This document shows, one piece after another, positions 59,501 to 64,000 of a DNA stretch of 64,000 nt. A program made the translations under genes and the position numbers. Origin of the DNA: Petrosia ficiformis (lineage: Eukaryota > Porifera > Demospongiae > Haplosclerida > Petrosiidae); NCBI GenBank assembly GCA_947044365.1, contig OX345636.1, forward strand, positions 55,841,746-55,905,745. The letters are read 5' to 3'. Positions within the stretch are counted from its first letter, which is position 1; each line of letters begins with the position of its first letter. The notes beneath the pieces were generated by a model, which was given only the letters and a program-made list of their open reading frames with translations, made no database searches and was not told the origin of the DNA.

Positions 59501-61630
59501 GTATTCTTTTACTTCTTCAAAATGAGCTACTGAAATCTTTCCAGCATTTGTACCTTTTCTTTTACGATACCCCATTCTTCCCAAAATTGACTTTGCACAA
59601 GCTTTGGTGATCATAATTTGCCCCCCATTTGAGCCAAGCTTTGAAGGATCTTTGCTGAGAAGAACACCTTCAGCAACTGCCATCACAATACTAGTATTCA
59701 CTATTGCCTTGTTCTTTCTCAACCCTTTTATATACTCTTGTACAATACCGTCCAACTCTTTTTCGAGAAGTAGTGGTCTTCCTTGGCATTTTGTTGTTAG
59801 GGCAACCATTTGGCCGGCAGTGTCACGTTCTTTCACAAGTGTTAACTCCTTCAAATACTCCGACCTTTGCTTTCTTGCTGTTGACTCGTTTATATTACGC
59901 CCCAAAACTTTCGTAAAATGCTTTGCTGCTTTGGTAGGGCCATTCTCGGAAGCGTATTTTCCAATAGAGGCTCTTTCTTCTGCCGTATAGTGGTTATAAC
60001 TTCCACGCTTCCTCGAATCATGACTTTCTAACACTCGCTTCACACACTCATCAACTTTTTTTCTTTCTTTTGGTGTCAGAATTCCCTGGCTGTGGCTCTA
60101 AGAGGCCGAAGTCTGTTTCTTAAAGTAGTTCAATAGAGACATACTACTCACGAGTCCTCGTTCTAGAATCTAGACGTAGACAGTCACGTGCATGAAGTTA
60201 ATCAAGAATTATAATAATAATTATAGTTAATAAAAATTAATTAATTATTATTAATTTTTTGCGGAACTTATGTTTGCGATTTCTAATGATTCGCGAATTT
60301 CGCAAAATTTAATTCGTCGCAAAGATTTTTGGCTATACGGTATATATAATTATATATGTTTTTGTTACTTGTGCAACTATGCATTGTATACGTACATGTA
60401 GTTAAGAAAGTTGCGTCATCTGGGGGGCCTGGTCAATTAATGGGCGCATGTAGTGCGTAAAAGAACGTGCATTTGAGCTACAGATCAGCAGGACAACTTT
60501 TGATTCTTTTAAGTAAATACAGCTGAGATTACTTCCATAGCGCCATATTAAATGAATAAGTCAATTGTTACGAGTATTATTGATTGACCACACCCCTCAA
60601 AATAGTTATTTAGCTAAAATTTTCGGCACACTGCGCACACCACTTTCTTTAAGCCTACTCTATACATTCTTCCTGGGTATGTCCTGAACGTGAAATAACC
60701 TTTAGTTCCATCAGCAATGATTGATACATAGTTATCATAAAGCAATTATAGGGATATCAATATCAAAATGTGGCTCTGTTGCAACACACTTACTTGCACT
60801 TACTTGTACTATGCCAACAAAATGATCTCACTATACATTGGAACCCTTTATACCTACAATTCTCTGAATATGATGGGACAGAGCTATGTCTGAGTTTCAG
60901 ATAAAAGAAAGAATGCTCCTTATAAATGTTCCTTGTAATGGAGTCCAAATGTGACATCCGTCTTCTCGGGGTTAATTAATTAAAGTTAAGCACTTGATCA
61001 AAATCAATTGTGAAAAGTCCCTTTTTGTAAAATTAGTCATAAGTATATAATTATGTATAATACTTCAGAATAGTTATGATAGATTTGGAATTGTGTTAAG
61101 GATAAATATTAATGCATGTCATTAATGTATGAACATACACTATATAACATACATTCATGTATGTATAGTATACCTGTATTTTGAAATGATGTACTCTTCT
61201 GATTAAAGATGCTACTACCAGTAGATAATGATGAAGCCATATTGTATTCAACAGGATCAGGTACAGTATATTCAATATGCCGGTGTGTTCCAGTAATGTA
61301 TAATCTATCATATGAGTTCTGTATTCCTTTTATTAACAACCTGTATACATCTCTTTCTTTAGATAGGATGTTTAATAATGAAGTATAAACATGTCCATTT
61401 CTTTGTACCCCTTCTAGTACTAATGTTAATAGTTTACTAAGTTTAACAGTATTTGGAAGACATCCATCAGTAGTTTCTTTCATTTGTTGTAATGTTATCA
61501 CATCTGAAGCAAATAAATGATGTGCTAGCCATATTGGTTCAATAGAAATTGTAGTAAGATTGATAAAGTTCTCTTTAATAGCTTGATAGGCAATACGTGT
61601 ATCTATAACTGTGTCTTGAGGTGTGGCCAT
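50592..61630 (-). CDS. NLR receptor: death-fold, NACHT, leucine-rich repeats
   Basis: Two exons join in phase: 61630-61174 (457 bp) and 53734-50592, together ~1199 aa. ATG at 61630 gives MATPQDTVIDTRIAYQAI. Residues ~15-125 form a CARD/death-like helix bundle (IWLAHHLFASDVITLQQMKE, HVYTSLLNILSKERDVYRLL). A linker with KKPSPSIKQYINLELV follows. The NACHT ATPase has Walker A GDPGVGKTT near residue 296 and Walker B VLIIFDGYDEL near 369-379. A winged-helix region leads to C-terminal LRRs from ~residue 750, with a visible internal duplication (VSSLELRDVKLDVEGGRTL and VSSLELVDVKLDVEGGRTL). Family role: cytosolic pattern sensing with ATP-driven oligomerisation. A large single exon for NACHT-LRR is typical of sponge NLRs. 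The end GGTATGTAG could also be a donor (GTATGT), so further 3' exons are possible. The single intron is 7.4 kb. Confidence 0.88.
53822..55060. other. NLR intron, low-copy part
   Basis: No gene supported. It holds a (GT)n-like tract at 54725-54825; the rest is AT-rich unique-looking sequence. Confidence 0.45.
55812..56391. mobile_element. MITE with ~120-bp inverted ends in TACA array
   Basis: Ends CAGGAGCC, with inverted similarity continuing through TGGTAAATGACCATGCATTT and TAATTAAATTGGTC to about 55930 and 56272. It is inserted in TACA repeat, so a TA or GTAC duplication cannot be told from the array. The 340-bp middle has no intact gene. Confidence 0.75.
57503..57666. mobile_element. Short hAT-type MITE in TACA array
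   Basis: Ends CAGAGGTGTGGAAACA and CAGTGGTGTGGAAACA (right, inverted), flanked by identical octamers TACATATG (57495-57502 and 57667-57674). The TACA context makes the octamer match less telling, but ends and length fit hAT. 164 bp, non-coding. Confidence 0.75.
57840..58822. other. NLR intron, non-coding part
   Basis: No gene seen. A short stretch at ~58070-58130 (ACTATTTTATTGGTTAGTAC, GTTGCAAGGA) recurs at ~61785-61820 near the gene start, and an ATTAAGTATATTATTGATTG inverted pair is local. Confidence 0.4.
59044..59346 (+). pseudogene. HIRAN-like domain remnant
   Basis: One frame reads GYHIYKNLWTSYVGGSLECN, then DPYAVCVIKGRDTIVGHVPK and FSADLPQGGLEVLCKLIFKG to TAA. The pattern (an N..D.yAV block, VGHVP, a gGLE.-C.L.F end) is that of HIRAN-type modules, found in SNF2-like proteins and, in cnidarians and sponges, often next to pogo-type transposase genes. 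The codon before GYH is TGA, probably a mutated CGA, and no ATG precedes it in frame, so it is likely a remnant or a 3' exon. Confidence 0.5.
59312..60142 (-). pseudogene. Truncated pogo/DDE_1-type transposase
   Basis: ATG at 60142 starts MSLLNYFKKQTSAS, then TAG at 60100-60098 breaks the frame, which continues open to 59312. It has an HTH-like N-terminal region (YTAEERASIGKYASENGPTK, AAKHFTKVLGRNINESTARK) and a second HTH-like part (IMITKACAKSILGRMGYRKR). The first catalytic motif is IINWDQTPLHIIPTGDWTM. It stops soon after, so the second and third acidic residues of the DDE core are lost. Non-autonomous; it was probably mobilised in trans. Confidence 0.8.
60343..61173. other. NLR intron, 5' part
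   Basis: No gene or mobile element was recognised between the pogo-like element and the donor at 61173. Confidence 0.4.
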
Positions 61631-61639
61631 TATAAACCT

Positions 61640-64000
61640 ATATAAAAATATCAAACATAATTATTATGTTTAAAATTCTCACTTCAAATGTGTATACCAT
61701 TCAATTATGAAAACATATAAGGCAAATCTGTCATTCTGTCTTATGAACAGTACAGATTATTTCACTGCAAAAATTAAATTGTTAAAATAATTGTTTTATT
61801 GGTTAGTTCAGTTGCAAGGAATAGGATGAATTTCAATTTAGATTGTCAATTGTCATAGAGGATGTTGTGGCTATGTGCTTGATGTTACTGTGACAAAATG
61901 TGCACTAAGTATATATAAATTAAATTATGTGTTTGTGGGATTACAAATGTTTTTGATAGCCGGATACAATTAGATGTATTTAGTATACATTATACTATAT
62001 CTTTGAAATATGAGTAAACAGCAGCCTAAAAGTATAGTGCTTCAATTATAATGAATACATATCTTAGTAAATGATGTGTACACCAACGAATTGTTAAATC
62101 TTCGGAACTGTAGTGACTGCTAAATTAATTATTTTGCTTTTGCAGTAGTAATCACAAGAGAAAGGGCATCTATAGGAAGGTCCCTTTAGGTTTGCCAGTG
62201 TCACTATTTGTAATAGCTTATTAGACACTATTAATTATTGTTCAATGGAAGTGTTACTCAAGTGATGTCAAGAAAATAGCAAATCTAACAGGGCAAAACA
62301 AATTCTTCTTGTTGACAAGAAAATTGACTAAATTTGCTGGATGCCCTTTGAGAATGTGCATGTCTAGTGATGATACTACAAATTCATTGTTATTAAGTCC
62401 CTTAATAAGAAGATTGATTTCACATAATCATACAAGACATTTTTTGGACTCCTATGCACTTTGGGTTGATTTCTTACCAAAATAAGCACTCTAGTGCTTA
62501 CATTTGTAAAGCCATTCAATATTTTTGTCTTGTATGAATATATCCTTTCCTTTAATGGTTTTGTTTACTACTACGTGTATAGGATATTTCCCTGATGGTA
62601 TACTACTTAAATGATGCTGCCCACATATTTGAGAGGGTAGTTGGGTCATTTCTCTCCCTAAAAGCAGTTGTTTCTTCATATAAGAAGTCACGAAATTATA
62701 TTGTTACATTTATATAGTCTCATATGGTATACGAATTATGTTAGGTGTACTGACATTGTTAGGGTTATATCAGGATGTTTTTGTTCTTACTCAAGCATGA
62801 AATTATTGTATTCTGTGGTTTGTATAAGTATTATACTATTTTTAATGTGTAATATAGCTACTATACTATCCTTATATGAAGTGATGACCCTAAAAGCATC
62901 CACATTAAATAGGTCATTTTTTTATGGTATAGCTGCTGTAAAAAGGGGAGCAACTTTGCATTTGATTTAGCCTCAAGGTACTGTTAGGTTTAAGTAAGAA
63001 AGAAGCGTTTTATCTCAAAAATAGAGCCAGGTTCACAGTCTGGGAGCAGAGGCAGAGTGTTTCTTTCAATAGAGTTATCAGTATTGTAAATAGAAAACAA
63101 CATAAGGTAGCTAATGAATATTAAATATTATGCAAATGGTAGTGGAGCTTTCAGAATAGATGAACCATAAACAAGCTGTTCCCAACAGGATGTTGTCAAA
63201 TAGAAAGAAATATTGAATTGTGGTGAATATCATCCGTGTGGTCAATTTAGGAAGTGAACCCACAATAACACAGGACTGAGAGTTGGAAAATAAAAGACCT
63301 ATCCCTGATGGCTTTCAAATCAAATCTAGAATCATTTTATACCAATACCTTGTTGTTATTAAAATAAAAATAGAATTAGTCTATAAAATTCCCAACTGTA
63401 TTATTGAAAATTAATTATTAAATGAGTGACTATATAACTTATATTGAGCAGAATATTCTCATCACTTGCTTGTTTCACTGAATACACTCATAGGTTATTA
63501 TTATTTAAAAACTCACTTGATATGTGCTTCCTAAGTGATCAACAGCGAGGAAAAGCCAGTAATGCCCTGATTAGTAGTAGTCGTCGGCGCCAGCTTATCG
63601 CAAGATTTAATATTTACACATTAGTCCCTTACGTGACGTGTCGTGTCGTGACGTGACTTACGTCATAAATAATTTTAATTACAAGGAGTATGCTAAAATA
63701 AAAACTCGTTGAAAAATAAAAGAGACAAAGTGTATATTCTCTCTCGTACAGTGAACATGATGTATAAAACACTGTGATGATGAGTTCGTGATGAAAAAAA
63801 GGTGTATTACAGTAATGAGGATCAGGAAGAGACAGTACAATCTCATTTCTCTAAACCAAGGACTTCCACTGCCTCATTTAATATTCAATACTGTGACTTA
63901 TGAGACTTAAGATTTTGTACATAAGAACATTGATGCCATAATACCTGAACACTTAGAAATATTACAAAAGTCACAGGATTAAATTCATTTATTTTTTAAT
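61640..64000. other. Non-coding region upstream of the NLR gene
   Basis: No gene is firmly supported. The NLR promoter should lie just right of 61630. Repeat family 3 occurs in inverse orientation at 62735-62960. A short minus-strand open stretch at 62691-62491 (QICGQHHLSSIPSGKYPIHV) looks protein-like but has no partner exons. The segment 63590-63665 has CGTGACGTG-type palindromic words (GTGTCGTGTCGTGACGTGAC). Confidence 0.4.

Larger units (their letters stand above)
58823..60342 (-). mobile_element. pogo-like DNA transposon in the NLR intron
   Basis: Inverted ends TACCGTACAGCCAGAAATG and TACCGTATAGCCAAAAATC (right, inverted), both followed by TTTGCGA-rich sequence, are flanked by TA. The 1.5-kb interior encodes a truncated DDE_1-type transposase on the minus strand and a HIRAN-like coding remnant on the plus strand, the two meeting tail to tail near 59320. 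Confidence 0.8.

Overview
The window looks like a demosponge genome, most like Amphimedon queenslandica. It is very AT-rich and eukaryotic (GT-AG introns, many only 50-120 bp), full of TA, GATA and TACA microsatellites and small inverted-repeat elements. Its host genes are of the expanded sponge innate-immune type: a NACHT-LRR receptor with an N-terminal death-fold exon, and tandem Kelch / coiled-coil / ZU5 / death-fold genes. The species call is inference from gene content; nothing in the window names the organism.

Left part (1-20 kb): a tandem immune-like family on the plus strand. Copy A (3' part only, 1-2955) and copy B (10751-19098, Kelch exons, coiled-coil exons, ZU5 exon, acidic micro-exons, an inter-domain region and a terminal death-like exon) are clear paralogues. 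Between them lie an orphan terminal death-like exon (6452-6771) and a frameshifted relic of the last exons (8381-9655). Copy B carries a stop and a frameshift between ZU5 and the terminal domain; copy A is open there.

Middle (20-36 kb): mobile DNA. A piggyBac-type MITE, two hAT-type MITEs and a tRNA-like gene precede a ~10.6 kb element bounded by 60-bp inverted repeats (25154 and 35766). Inside it are a BEN-domain gene (plus strand), the 3' half of a CACTA/Plavaka-like transposase (minus strand), and nested insertions: a complete piggyBac element with open transposase, a Merlin element that splits BEN exon 1 with a perfect 8-bp duplication, and a Tc1-like copy.

Right-middle (36-50 kb): interspersed repeats, another hAT MITE, an unrecognised protein gene with one in-frame TGA, a hAT remnant, a Penelope-like element with permuted domain order (GIY-YIG upstream of RT) interrupted by an internally deleted hAT element, and the lone last exon of a class V myosin.

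Right part (50-64 kb): one minus-strand NLR gene. Its death-fold exon (61630-61174) and its large NACHT-LRR exon (53734-50592) are separated by a 7.4-kb intron filled with TACA arrays, two MITEs and a pogo-like transposon that also holds a HIRAN-like coding remnant. The host genes share one theme: putative pattern-recognition or scaffold proteins ending or starting in death-fold domains. How they would connect functionally is inference.
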